Part shown: in pieces, positions 26,695-35,787 of the stretch
Position numbering within the stretch: position 1 is the first letter of the stretch
Layout of the letters: each line of letters begins with the position of its first letter
Position numbers and translations under genes: made by a program
Assembly (NCBI RefSeq): GCF_025210165.1
Contig: NZ_JAOASI010000042.1
Location: 1-62,566, forward strand
Direction of reading: 5' to 3'
DNA length: 62,566 bases
Source of the DNA: Tepidibacter sp.
Lineage (GTDB): Bacteria; Bacillota; Clostridia; Peptostreptococcales; Peptostreptococcaceae
Notes under the pieces: model-generated
What the model was told of the DNA's origin: nothing
The model's input: the letters and a program-made list of their open reading frames with translations, nothing else
The model's database searches: none

Positions 26695-28164
26695 TTATTT
26701 AGAAAGTATTGATGGCGTAAGTTTTACTCTATATTTATCTATAAGTTCCTTAAATTTATCCTCATACATATATTTTCTATAGAGTTCATATTCTTCTTCC
26801 TCAATTTTATCAGTTTTAAATCCGTACTCAAGAGCTTTTTCAAAATTCTCATAAAACCCTTCAGGATCATCTTTTGCAGCACATATTTCAGCAAGAGATG
26901 AATATGGATAACAATCTATGGGATTTAATTCTATTGCTTTGTTAGTATCTTTAAATGCTAGATCATAGTCTTTCAACCTTCTATATAAAACTCCTCTACC
27001 ATTATATATGTCAGAATCATTCGAATCTATTTCTATTGCTTTATTATAATCTGCTAAAGCTTTATCATATTTTTTTAATTTAAAATATACCATACCACGG
27101 TTAGCATATCCTCGAGCATAGGTTGGATATAACTTTAAAGATTTATCGTAATCTTCTAAAGCTTTATCATACTCCTTTAATGCTTTATATACATTTCCTC
27201 GGTTATTATATAAGGCTGAATTATTCGAATCTAATTCTATTGCTTTATTATAATTAGCTAAAGCTTTTTCATATTCTTTTAACCATTGATACGAATTTCC
27301 TAAGAGACCATATGCTTGAGCATAATTGGAGTTTAATTCTATTACTTCATTAAGTTTATCAATGGCTCCCATATAGTTTTTGTCATTATATAATTTATAT
27401 GCTTCATTTATATACGAAGATATATTTGTATTTTTTTGGGATTCTTTTGCTGATTCTTTTGCTGAATCAGCGAACTCTTCTGTTCGTTTTGCTATTGCAT
27501 CAACCTGTTTTACAACTTCATCTACTCTATTATTTATTTTATTATTTATTTTATTACTTTCTAATTTAAAGTTTTGCATTTCACTATCTATTTGTTTTAT
27601 AGATTCATCAACTTTAACTTTTATTCTACTATCTATTTCTTTCAATGATTTTTCAACTTTAGTGTCTGTCTTATCGTCTATTTGTTTTAAAGCACTTTCA
27701 ATTTTAGCATCTAGCTTATTAACTTTTATATTTATTTCATTTTTAAGTTCATTTTGCGTATTTTCTATTTTTTCAAATCTTTCTTTTTCTCTTTTATAGC
27801 TTAAATAAGGCCATACAGCACCCAAAACAGTTATTGCAATAGTAACAACATAAATCATATTAGTTACATTCTTAATTGCATTATCAGTAGTACTTAATAT
27901 ATGATCATTCTGATCTCTATAGAATTCTACCATTTTACTTTTACTTAACTTATCAATTTCATTTTTTAAATTAGAGTTTTCTTTTTGTAATTCTTCTATC
28001 TGCTGTTTCATGCTATTTAATTCTTCAACAGATTCCAATTCCTCTATCTGCTTTTTCATATTATTAAATTCTTCAACAGAAATACTTTTCCCTTCAGCTA
28101 AAACAACTATTGGACTACTTAAAAGTATACATAATATGATTAAACTTAAAATTCTTTTTATCAT
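26695..28164 (-). CDS. Membrane-anchored coiled-coil TPR protein
   Basis: 489 aa. Probable signal peptide (1-23, MIKRILSLIILCILLSS...), first coiled coil (about 28-80) with near-duplicated MKQQIEELE/MKKQIEELE, a TM helix (about 103-123, MIYVVTIAITVLGAVWPY), a long Lys/Glu/Asp coiled coil (about 128-245), then at least five tetratricopeptide repeats (about 255-430) with the W/Y-x-L-x-x-Y-x-x-A-x-x-D-Y-x-K-A-I-E-L pattern. A scaffold for protein-protein contacts is likely. No enzyme domain. RBS GAGAGGAG. Single gene. Confidence 0.8.
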   Translation of the reverse strand: MIKRILSLIILCILLSSPIVVLAEGKSISVEEFNNMKKQIEELESVEELNSMKQQIEELQKENSNLKNEIDKLSKSKMVEFYRDQNDHILSTTDNAIKNVTNMIYVVTIAITVLGAVWPYLSYKREKERFEKIENTQNELKNEINIKVNKLDAKIESALKQIDDKTDTKVEKSLKEIDSRIKVKVDESIKQIDSEMQNFKLESNKINNKINNRVDEVVKQVDAIAKRTEEFADSAKESAKESQKNTNISSYINEAYKLYNDKNYMGAIDKLNEVIELNSNYAQAYGLLGNSYQWLKEYEKALANYNKAIELDSNNSALYNNRGNVYKALKEYDKALEDYDKSLKLYPTYARGYANRGMVYFKLKKYDKALADYNKAIEIDSNDSDIYNGRGVLYRRLKDYDLAFKDTNKAIELNPIDCYPYSSLAEICAAKDDPEGFYENFEKALEYGFKTDKIEEEEYELYRKYMYEDKFKELIDKYRVKLTPSILSK

Positions 28165-28445
28165 CTTCTAACTCCTCTCTCATTTTGTCTGTAGTTTGTA
28201 TTTATAATAATTATAGTTGAATTCAAACTAGAAATATTTTACCACATATTAAATGGAAATAAAAACTATTTACGTTTAATTAATGAAAGAAGTATTTTAT
28301 ACCACTTTAAATCTAATCCCTTAGTATACATCAAAATACCCAATAGAATAGACTTTTTAATTATCTACTCTAAAGGGTACAATTTTATACTCATATACTT
28401 TTTTTAATTTTTCTTCAACGGGTATAAGAGCTACAGAACCACATT
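28165..28445. other. Intergenic spacer upstream of the TPR gene
   Basis: No gene or clear RNA structure seen. The part next to 28164 should hold the TPR gene promoter. Family A copy A3 follows. Confidence 0.5.
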
Positions 28446-28656
28446 AAAAATAACGCATATTTAAATATTAGCTATTTTTGGTTAACGTTTTGCCATATAA
28501 CTTAGATTTTGGCGTTTAAATATCCGTTAAGAAACTTCATTGTCTGACCAAAGGGAGTTGATGAAGTTTTAGGATATTTAATAAGACAAAATCTATAGTT
28601 ATATCAAAACGTTGCCTAAATAGCGGTATTTCAATATGCGTTATTTTTTGCTTAAG
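28446..28656 (-). repeat. Family A palindromic repeat, copy A3
   Basis: Outer arms TAACGCATATTTAAAT and ATTTCAATATGCGTTA; inner arms AACTTCAT / ATGAAGTT; fourth arms GATTTTGGC / GACAAAATC. Internal loop and core GACCAAAGGGAG retained. The gene-proximal end (TTAAGC) is about 14 bases from the stop of the HAD gene at 28664. Confidence 0.85.
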
Positions 28657-28663
28657 CACTCTA

Positions 28664-29302
28664 TCAAATTATACTCTTAACGCCTCTTAATACATCACCA
28701 AAATCTCTGAATTCAGTAAATTCAACCCCATTTTCCCTCAAATAATCAGCAAGCCCCTTTTTAGCAAATATATAATCTGAATTCTTAGATGCACACTTAT
28801 CAGAATTTCCATCACCTATATATATCACCTTTTTATTATCAAGATTTATTTCACTAATCAAGTTAGTCTTACAATTTCCACACTTTTTACAATTTTCATT
28901 AGTATTAGGATATACCCCTAGAAGCTTTGATCCTTCAAATTGTAATACATTAGAGAAACTCATAAGCCCTTCTATATTATTATTTTCTAGTATATTTTCT
29001 ATATTAAAATCAAATCCATCACTTAATATATAAAATTCTATACACTCTTTTCTTATGTATTCTATAAATTCTTTAAACTTAGGGTCTATATTAATTCCTC
29101 TTACAAATTCTTTAAGCTCTATTTCATTTGTATTCATCATATCTAATATCTTTTGACTTATTTCACGAGCATCATACTTTCCACTCATCCACATTTCATC
29201 AAGATTTCTCCACTTATCACTTGCAAACTTATCAACCATAGAATTAACTGTATCTTCTATTGTTATTGTTCCATCAAAATCGCATATAATTATATATTCC
29301 AC
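28664..29302 (-). CDS. HAD-superfamily (MtnX/PSP-like) phosphatase
   Basis: 212-aa cytosolic HAD-IB phosphatase. Motif I CDFDGTITIEDT (8-19), motif II LSD (about 92-94), motif III Lys and motif IV YIGDGNSDKCA (about 159-169). A Cys pair CKKCGNCKTN (about 136-145) sits in the cap, as in several MtnX-like proteins. The substrate could be a methionine-salvage intermediate or phosphoserine; no salvage genes lie nearby. GTG start with GAGGAGGG upstream. Confidence 0.85.
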   Translation of the reverse strand: MEYIIICDFDGTITIEDTVNSMVDKFASDKWRNLDEMWMSGKYDAREISQKILDMMNTNEIELKEFVRGINIDPKFKEFIEYIRKECIEFYILSDGFDFNIENILENNNIEGLMSFSNVLQFEGSKLLGVYPNTNENCKKCGNCKTNLISEINLDNKKVIYIGDGNSDKCASKNSDYIFAKKGLADYLRENGVEFTEFRDFGDVLRGVKSII

Positions 29303-29479
29303 TTAATATACCCTCCTCAATTCCCCTGTTCTTATTCAATCTCATAAATTAAAGCTTAGATAATTAATGCCCCTTAAAACTTTAACATATAATCCCATAT
29401 TTTTAAAGTTCTATATTATTACAGAATATTACACTTATATATCGGATAAAATAAAACAAAACTTAATTTATATTTAAAT

Positions 29480-29503
29480 TTATCCGAAAGCTAAGAGTTC
29501 TAA
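29480..29503 (+). repeat. Family B fragment B4
   Basis: TTATCCGAAAGCTAAGAGTT plus CTAA is the first 24 bases of family B, cut off just upstream of the phospholipase-like gene. Confidence 0.6.
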
Positions 29504-29538
29504 ATTAATCTAGATTATAAGAGTAAGGAGAGATAATA

Positions 29539-30252
29539 TTGAATTTATTAGAAAAATATTATGGAAAGGTACTACATACTTCTTTTAAAATTATGAATCC
29601 TTTTAAAAAAATCATAATAAACACTCACTGCAAGGTTCATATATTTATAAACATGCAAGCATTAAGCATATTAAGAGTAAACCACTATATGAAGGAATAT
29701 AAATTTTTTTCAAAGCATATAAGAAGTATAAATGAAGGAGTTGTTTGGGCTGATCAAGATTTTAAAAGTAATGGACATTTTTATCACCCTTATAAAAAGA
29801 AAGGCCTTTATGGTGGCAATAATGCTTTAAATCTTGCAAAGAATTATTATAATAAATCTATCTACTTTTGGAATATAGCTAATGTAAACAAGTCTATGTT
29901 CTATTTAGGTGCATGTATGCATATAATACAAGATATGACTATATCTCAGCACGCTAATATAAAACTTCTAGATAACCATAAGCAATTTGAAACATTCGTA
30001 AAAAAACACCACGATTCTATAAAAGAATTTATATGCAATAAAAAGCCTATAATGTTGAGTTCTATAGATAAATTCATTAGATTCAATGCTAGATTTTCTT
30101 TAAAAATGAACATAAAATTTAAAAAAATTAAAAATACACAAGAGAAATTTTATAAAATATCTAAAAATTCTCTTCCTTTAGCTCAAAGAACTACAGCTGG
30201 GTGTATGATATTTTTTTACATTAATGTTGTTCAAAAAATAAACCCTGATTAA
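29539..30252 (+). CDS. Zinc-dependent phospholipase C / S1-P1 nuclease-fold protein
   Basis: 237 aa. Starts at TTG with AAGGAGAGATAATA upstream. Zinc-site-like histidines: NTHCKVH (29-35), WADQDFKSNGHFYHP (about 71-85), LGACMHIIQDMTISQHANI (about 122-140). These match the H...H-x-x-x-D...H pattern of the zinc PLC fold. There is no signal peptide, unlike secreted toxins of this fold, so it is probably intracellular or spore-associated. A terminator follows. Confidence 0.8.
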   Translation: MNLLEKYYGKVLHTSFKIMNPFKKIIINTHCKVHIFINMQALSILRVNHYMKEYKFFSKHIRSINEGVVWADQDFKSNGHFYHPYKKKGLYGGNNALNLAKNYYNKSIYFWNIANVNKSMFYLGACMHIIQDMTISQHANIKLLDNHKQFETFVKKHHDSIKEFICNKKPIMLSSIDKFIRFNARFSLKMNIKFKKIKNTQEKFYKISKNSLPLAQRTTAGCMIFFYINVVQKINPD

Positions 30253-30269
30253 CTAATCGGGGTTTATTA
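30238..30269 (+). terminator. Intrinsic terminator after the zinc phospholipase-like gene
   Basis: Stem AAACCCTGATTA / TAATCGGGGTTT overlapping the end of the gene, with TATT following. Confidence 0.7.
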
Positions 30270-30274
30270 AAAGT

Positions 30275-30445
30275 TTATTCATCTGCTAGTAGGCCATGTC
30301 CCTGCTTATAAAAGTTTCCCTTTTGTACATTATTCTTTCTATATCCTATATCTTCTTTATAATAGATATCTTTGTCAGCCTCTAGTCCCTTGTATTTATT
30401 TATTATTTCTTTACTATTTTTTAATCTTTTACCTTCTTTATCCAT
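30275..30445 (-). CDS. Small hypothetical protein (56 aa)
   Basis: ATG at 30445 with GGAGGTGAT eight bases upstream, reading MDKEGKRLKNSKEIINKYKG and ending NFYKQGHGLLADE. Highly charged, no Cys and no membrane segment. Good start signals and near-full use of the gap support a real gene. Function unknown. Confidence 0.6.
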   Translation of the reverse strand: MDKEGKRLKNSKEIINKYKGLEADKDIYYKEDIGYRKNNVQKGNFYKQGHGLLADE

Positions 30446-30569
30446 AGTATCACCTCCTAGATAAGATTATTTTTTCGTTAATTTTTTAATATATACTAAT
30501 ATTATTGTGGATTTCTGAAAATACTGATAAAATCTAAAATGTAACTATACATGAAAAGGATGATAAATT

Positions 30570-32006
30570 ATGAGAAATTTAACTTTACTTACTGATCTAT
30601 ATCAATTAACTATGATGAATGGCTACTTTAACAAAAATATCCACGAAGATATAGTTGTTTTCGATATGTTTTTTAGAAAAAATCCTTGCGATGGAGGTTA
30701 TACTATAGTTTGTGGAATACAACAACTAGTTGATTACATAAATAACTTGAAGTTTGAAGAAAACGACTTAGAATATCTAAAAGAACTAAATTTATTTTCA
30801 AATGATTTCTTAGAATTGCTTAGAAATTTTAAATTCACAGGAGATATATACTCAGTTGAAGAAGGCTCTGTAATGTTTCCTAATGAGCCTATAATAAGAA
30901 TAAAAGCTCCTTTATACCAATCTCAGCTTATAGAAACTACTCTTCTTAACATAATTAACTTTCAATCATTAATAGCTACAAAAGCCTCTCGTGTTTGCTT
31001 TGCAGCTAAAGGAGATTCCGTACTTGAATTTGGGCTAAGACGTGCTCAAGGACCTGACGCAGGACTTTATGGTTCTCGTGCTGCTGTTATAGGAGGTTGT
31101 GCTGGTACTGCAAATGTACTTGCTGGTCAAATGTTTGATGTACCTATAGTAGGTACTCATGCTCATAGCTGGGTTCAAAAATTTGATTCTGAAATTGAAA
31201 GCTTTAGAGCATACTCTAGTGTATATCCTAAAAAAGCTCTTCTATTAGTAGATACTTATAATGTTTTGAACAGTGGTGTACCTAATGCCATTAAAGTATT
31301 TAAGGAGCTTAAAGAGGAAGGTCATGAACCTGTGGGTATAAGACTTGACTCAGGAGATCTTGAGTATTTATCAAAACGAGCTAAAAAAATGCTTGATGAG
31401 GCTGGATTTGAAAATCTATCTATAGTTGCTTCAAATGATTTAGATGAATATAAAATAACCCATCTTAAAAATTCAGGAGCTAAAATAAATAGTTGGGGAG
31501 TTGGAACAAAACTTATAACATCTAGTGATTGTCCTTCTCTTGGAGGTGTTTATAAGCTTTGTGCTTCTGATGATGGTAAAGGAATTGTTCCTAAGATTAA
31601 AATATCTGAAGATCCAGAGAAAATAAATAACCCAGGCTATAAAAAAGTTGTTAGGATATACAATAAATCAAAAAAAGCAGAGGCAGATATTATCCTGTTA
31701 GATGAAGAAAATATAGATACTAATACGCCTCTTACAATATTTCATCCTATTCATACTTGGAAAAAGAAAACATTTAAAAATTACACTATAAAAGAATTAT
31801 TAAAGCCTCTATTCTTGAATGGAAAATGTGTTCATGAGCCAAAGAGTGTTATGGAGATAAGAGGGTTTGCAAAACAAGAACTAGATACACTGTGGAATCA
31901 ATATAGAAGAATAGAATCTCCAGAAATATATAAAGTAGATTTATCATTAGAGCTTTGGAATCTTAAAAATAAAATGATAAAAGAAAAGAAAAAAGATAGC
32001 TTGTAA
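30570..32006 (+). CDS. pncB: Nicotinate phosphoribosyltransferase
   Basis: NAD salvage enzyme joining nicotinate and PRPP with ATP hydrolysis. It is 478 aa. N-terminus LLTDLYQLTMMNGYF; catalytic and substrate-binding segments VLEFGLRRAQGPDAGLYGSR (about 152-171), GTHAHSWVQ (about 207-215), RLDSGDLEYLSKRAK and NSWGVGTKL. Start ATG follows AAAAGGATG. It shares a bidirectional terminator with trxB. Confidence 0.96.
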   Translation: MRNLTLLTDLYQLTMMNGYFNKNIHEDIVVFDMFFRKNPCDGGYTIVCGIQQLVDYINNLKFEENDLEYLKELNLFSNDFLELLRNFKFTGDIYSVEEGSVMFPNEPIIRIKAPLYQSQLIETTLLNIINFQSLIATKASRVCFAAKGDSVLEFGLRRAQGPDAGLYGSRAAVIGGCAGTANVLAGQMFDVPIVGTHAHSWVQKFDSEIESFRAYSSVYPKKALLLVDTYNVLNSGVPNAIKVFKELKEEGHEPVGIRLDSGDLEYLSKRAKKMLDEAGFENLSIVASNDLDEYKITHLKNSGAKINSWGVGTKLITSSDCPSLGGVYKLCASDDGKGIVPKIKISEDPEKINNPGYKKVVRIYNKSKKAEADIILLDEENIDTNTPLTIFHPIHTWKKKTFKNYTIKELLKPLFLNGKCVHEPKSVMEIRGFAKQELDTLWNQYRRIESPEIYKVDLSLELWNLKNKMIKEKKKDSL

Positions 32007-32026
32007 TTTTACAAGCTATCTTTTTT
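31988..32026. terminator. Bidirectional terminator between pncB and trxB
   Basis: AAAAAAGATAGCTTGTAA and TTACAAGCTATCTTTTTT form a perfect stem with A and T tracts on either side, suited to both convergent genes. Confidence 0.9.
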
Positions 32027-32029
32027 ATA

Positions 32030-32974
32030 TTATTCTTCGAAGTTATTTTCGATATATTTCTCTGCCATTACTGTAGCAGTTGCACCATCTCCACAAGCAG
32101 TAACAACTTGTCTTAATACTTTAACTCTACAATCTCCAGCTGCATATACACCTTCAACATTAGTTTCCATGTTTGCACTAGTTGGTATATATCCACGATC
32201 CATTTCTATTTTTCCTTCGAATAATTTAGTTTGAGGAGCAAATCCTACGAATATGAATACTCCGAAAGTTCCATCTTCTTCATCAGCTTCAAACTCAGTA
32301 AGCTCTCCAGTTTCTCTATTCTTAAGAGTCATAGATTCTAATATTCCATCACCTTTTAGCTCAGTGATTTCTACATTCCACTTAACTTCTATCTTATCAT
32401 GGCTTAACACCTTAGCTTGGATAGATTTTGCAGCAGTAAGCTCAGGATCTCTTGATAATATAGTTACTTTTCTTGCAAACTTAGTTAAGAACATAGCTTC
32501 CTCACAAGCTGAATCTCCTCCACCAACTACGAATACTTCTAAGTCAGTAAAGAATGCTCCATCACAAGTAGCACAGTAAGTAACTCCTTTTCCTGTTAAC
32601 TCTTTTTCTCCAGGTACGTTAAGTTTTCTTGGAGTAGCTCCAGTTGCTATAACTACAGCTTTTGCTCTATACTCTTCATTTTTTCCTTTTAAAACTTTTA
32701 TCTTTCCGTCGAATTCTACATCTTCAATAGTATCCTTTACTCTTTTAGCTCCGAATTCGTCACATTGCTCTACCATTCTAGCTATTAAGCTTGGTCCAGT
32801 AGCATTTTGTATAGATCCTGGGTAGTTAGCAACTTCATCTGTAGTAGCTATTTGTCCACCAGTTCTATCCTTTTCTATTATAAGAGTGTTCATCTTAGCT
32901 CTAGCTCCGTATAATCCTGCTGATAAACCTCCAGGTCCAGCTCCTATTACTACTAAATCATATACCATAGACAT
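32030..32974 (-). CDS. trxB: Thioredoxin reductase
   Basis: FAD- and NADPH-dependent reductase that recycles the reductase-cluster thioredoxin. I start at ATG 32974 (MSMVYDLVVIGAGPGG), nine bases after AGGGAG; the upstream ATG overlaps that site. It is 314 aa. FAD loop GAGPGGLSAG (11-20), redox CATC at 134-137, NADPH loop GGGDSACEEA (151-160), and C-terminal VYAAGDCR. Last gene of the reductase island. Confidence 0.96.
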   Translation of the reverse strand: MSMVYDLVVIGAGPGGLSAGLYGARAKMNTLIIEKDRTGGQIATTDEVANYPGSIQNATGPSLIARMVEQCDEFGAKRVKDTIEDVEFDGKIKVLKGKNEEYRAKAVVIATGATPRKLNVPGEKELTGKGVTYCATCDGAFFTDLEVFVVGGGDSACEEAMFLTKFARKVTILSRDPELTAAKSIQAKVLSHDKIEVKWNVEITELKGDGILESMTLKNRETGELTEFEADEEDGTFGVFIFVGFAPQTKLFEGKIEMDRGYIPTSANMETNVEGVYAAGDCRVKVLRQVVTACGDGATATVMAEKYIENNFEE

Positions 32975-33012
32975 AAGTTTCATCTCCCTTTAAATATTAA
33001 AGATTTAAATCT

Positions 33013-34542
33013 TTATTTTATTATCTTTTTTTGTCTTTTATAACTTTCATTAACTGCATCAAGATCTTCTTGTTTAAGAACCTTGAATAAAGATACACAA
33101 CTCAATAACATTATTATAGCAAATGGGAATGCAGCTGCTATTGATGCTATTTGAAGTTGAGATAGCCCTCCTCCAAGTAAAAGAGCAAAAGCCATAGCAG
33201 ATTGTATAACTCCCCAAGTTATCTTTCTTTTAGTTGATGGGTTTAAATCTCCATTAGATGACATCATACCTAAAACGAATGTAGCAGAATCTGCTGATGT
33301 AACAAAGAATGTACAAAGAAGAAGTACTGCAACTAAAGATATAACGTTTCCAAGTGGATAATGACTCATAACTACGAATAACGCAGTTTCTGTAACTTGT
33401 ATAGCTTCTTTAGCAACATCAAGTCCTAAATCAAGTCCTGCTGTTCCAAATACTGCAAACCATAGGAAACTTCCAAGAGATGGTACAAGTAAAACTCCTA
33501 CAACGAACTCTCTTATAGTTCTTCCTCTTGATATACGCGCTATAAATGTTGCAACAAATGGTGCCCAAGCTATCCACCAAGCCCAGTAGAATAATGTCCA
33601 TCCACCAAGCCATGAATTATCTGCAAATGCACTTATATATAAACTATCGTTTACAAAATCTCCTAAATATTGTCCGATTCCACCTGTAAATGCATTTATC
33701 ATTCTTACAGTTGGTCCTAATAATAATGTAAGCATCATTAATGTGAATGCTATTCCTAGGTTAAGATTTGATAAGAACTTAATTCCTTTATCAAGTCCTG
33801 TAACTGCTGATAACATAAATAATACAGTAACTATAACTATAATCACTATTTTAGATAAATTATTCATTGGAATTCCGAATAGATAATTAAGTCCACTGTT
33901 TATTTGAAGTGTTCCAAGTCCTAGAGATGTTGCAACTCCTGCAACAGTTGCAAATATTGCAAGTATATCTATAAATTTACCTAAAGGTCCATTTACTCTT
34001 TCTTCTCCAAATAAAGGTACAAATATACTACTTATAAGACCTGGTGCATTTTTTCTAAATTGGAAATATGCAAGAGCTAGTGCTAATACACTATATCCTG
34101 CCCACGGGTGAAATCCCCAGTGAAAGAATGATTTCTTAATAGCAAGTTCAGCAGCAGCTGCAGTTCCAGGTTCTGCAAGTCCAAAAGGAGGGGCTACAAA
34201 GTAATTAAGAGGTTCTGCAACACCCCAGAATACTAGTCCAATACCCATTCCTGCACTAAATAACATAGCAAACCAAGAAACATAAGTATAATCTGGCGTT
34301 GAATCATCTGGTCCAAGTTTTACATTTCCGTATCTACTACAAGCTAGCATTACTGATACTAAAACAAATGCAAACATAGCTAAAAGATACATCCAACCAA
34401 AAGTATCTCTTAAAAATACGTAAAGTCCATTAGCTGCTTTTCCAAAGCTATCGTTGGCTAAAAGTGCCCATCCAACTATAGTTGCAACTATTGCAACTGA
34501 TACATAAAATACTGAATTATTTTTATTAGTTTTATTAGTCAA
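33013..34542 (-). CDS. BCCT-family betaine/carnitine/choline transporter
   Basis: Integral membrane importer, 509 aa from TTG 34542, which AGGAGG precedes by seven bases. About 12 TM helices. Family signatures: GMGIGLVFWGVAEPLNYF, the Trp-rich substrate segment WTLFYWAWWIAWAPFVATFI and ISRGRTIREFVVGVL. Placed directly after grdD, so it likely supplies the reductase substrate, betaine being the natural candidate. A 28-bp perfect palindrome lies upstream of its ribosome binding site. Comparable to the transporter (GrdT) reported with betaine reductase in Eubacterium acidaminophilum; homology to it was not tested. Confidence 0.95.
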   Translation of the reverse strand: MTNKTNKNNSVFYVSVAIVATIVGWALLANDSFGKAANGLYVFLRDTFGWMYLLAMFAFVLVSVMLACSRYGNVKLGPDDSTPDYTYVSWFAMLFSAGMGIGLVFWGVAEPLNYFVAPPFGLAEPGTAAAAELAIKKSFFHWGFHPWAGYSVLALALAYFQFRKNAPGLISSIFVPLFGEERVNGPLGKFIDILAIFATVAGVATSLGLGTLQINSGLNYLFGIPMNNLSKIVIIVIVTVLFMLSAVTGLDKGIKFLSNLNLGIAFTLMMLTLLLGPTVRMINAFTGGIGQYLGDFVNDSLYISAFADNSWLGGWTLFYWAWWIAWAPFVATFIARISRGRTIREFVVGVLLVPSLGSFLWFAVFGTAGLDLGLDVAKEAIQVTETALFVVMSHYPLGNVISLVAVLLLCTFFVTSADSATFVLGMMSSNGDLNPSTKRKITWGVIQSAMAFALLLGGGLSQLQIASIAAAFPFAIIMLLSCVSLFKVLKQEDLDAVNESYKRQKKIIK

Positions 34543-34562
34543 ATAAATTCCTCCTTTAAATT

Positions 34563-34590
34563 CTAGGAGATATGTATACATATCTCCTAG
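34563..34590. promoter_or_regulatory. 28-bp perfect palindrome between grdD and the BCCT gene
   Basis: Half-site CTAGGAGATATGTA followed by its exact reverse complement. There is no T-run, so it is not a normal terminator. In RNA the second arm holds TCTCCT, complementary to the AGGAGG of the transporter gene 20 bases on. It could be an RNase processing stem, an RBS switch or a DNA operator. Confidence 0.7.
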
Positions 34591-34612
34591 TTATTAGTTC
34601 AGGGATTAATTC

Positions 34613-35776
34613 TTAACTTACATAGCCCTCTTTTTTAAGTATTTCAAAAGCAGTATCAACCTTAGCTTCATTTATCATAACTATAGGTCCAGTACATCCC
34701 ATACCACTTTCTGCATATACACCATTTTTCCATAAAGCTTTAACAGCATCTTCAAGATCTAGTATATCAATACCAGAAACTGATCCTGTTACTATTTCTT
34801 TCTCTGGTGCTACAACTTCTTCTTCATCATCATCTTTTTTCTTTTCTTTAGTTAAAGAAGATAATATATCAGAAAGTTTAGCACTCTTTGCTGCATTAAA
34901 CTCATCTTTAGATACTTTCTTAATGTCTCCTTTTGCAACTTGTCCTGCATAAGATATAGCATTTGCTACAACAGGTACTCCAGATGCTCTTGAAAGTATT
35001 AATATAGTTCTATCATATCCTTCTCCAACACCAGGACCATATCCAAATCCCATAGCTTCATAGCTTCCACCAGTGCTAAATGATGAGAATATCTTCATAA
35101 GAAGGTTACCTGTTAATGTATCTGTAACCATTACATCTGGTGTTCCTGTTAATAAATCGTTTCCTCTCATAACAGCTCCACCGTCAGCTCTTAATGATTC
35201 AGTAAAGTTAACTCTGTATCCATTCTCATTTAATTCTTTTAAAGCTTTTTCTACTTGTCTAGCTCCATCAAGATTTAATATTCCTACTGTTGGATCTTCT
35301 ATTCCTAGAGATTTAGCAGTTATTATTCCATATAAAGCATTCTTTACCATTCCCTCAACTCTATGAGCTGATGAAGTTCCAGTAGTAGTAGCTATAATCA
35401 TTTCTTTTCCTATTCCAGGAGTCACAACTCTACCTACAGTAGATACTCCGATTGGGAAATTATAATGCATAGTTACACAAGAATCTATTTCTTTAGAATC
35501 TAAAAGTTGCTCCATAACCTTATGTTGCTCATCTTCTGTATTTGCTTCTACTACTCTCAGATTTGTGTCAACTTTAGGTCCTATTAATACAACTTCTATT
35601 GAATTATCTCTACTCTGAGCAAGTTCTGCTCCTTTTAAGATATTATCAACACCATGTTCGCTTCCAAGAAGAGTTATTCCAACTCTTTTCTTTTCACCGA
35701 ATTGTCCACTTTCTATAGCATCTGCAATATCACTAAATGCTTTTCCTATCATATTCTTTAAGTTGTTATCACTCAT
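34613..35776 (-). CDS. grdD: Glycine/sarcosine/betaine reductase complex component C, alpha subunit
   Basis: Component C releases acetyl phosphate from the Se-carboxymethyl intermediate on GrdA. It is 387 aa from ATG 35776 (MSDNNLKNMIGKAF), the in-frame GTG upstream being part of AGGTG. Plausible thioester Cys in GMGCTGPIVMIN near the C-terminus; PlsX-like fold segments VGITLLGSEHGVDN and GFGYGPGVGEGYDR. Starts just after the grdC stop, so the two are coupled. Confidence 0.95.
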   Translation of the reverse strand: MSDNNLKNMIGKAFSDIADAIESGQFGEKKRVGITLLGSEHGVDNILKGAELAQSRDNSIEVVLIGPKVDTNLRVVEANTEDEQHKVMEQLLDSKEIDSCVTMHYNFPIGVSTVGRVVTPGIGKEMIIATTTGTSSAHRVEGMVKNALYGIITAKSLGIEDPTVGILNLDGARQVEKALKELNENGYRVNFTESLRADGGAVMRGNDLLTGTPDVMVTDTLTGNLLMKIFSSFSTGGSYEAMGFGYGPGVGEGYDRTILILSRASGVPVVANAISYAGQVAKGDIKKVSKDEFNAAKSAKLSDILSSLTKEKKKDDDEEEVVAPEKEIVTGSVSGIDILDLEDAVKALWKNGVYAESGMGCTGPIVMINEAKVDTAFEILKKEGYVS

Positions 35777-35787
35777 TAATATCACCT

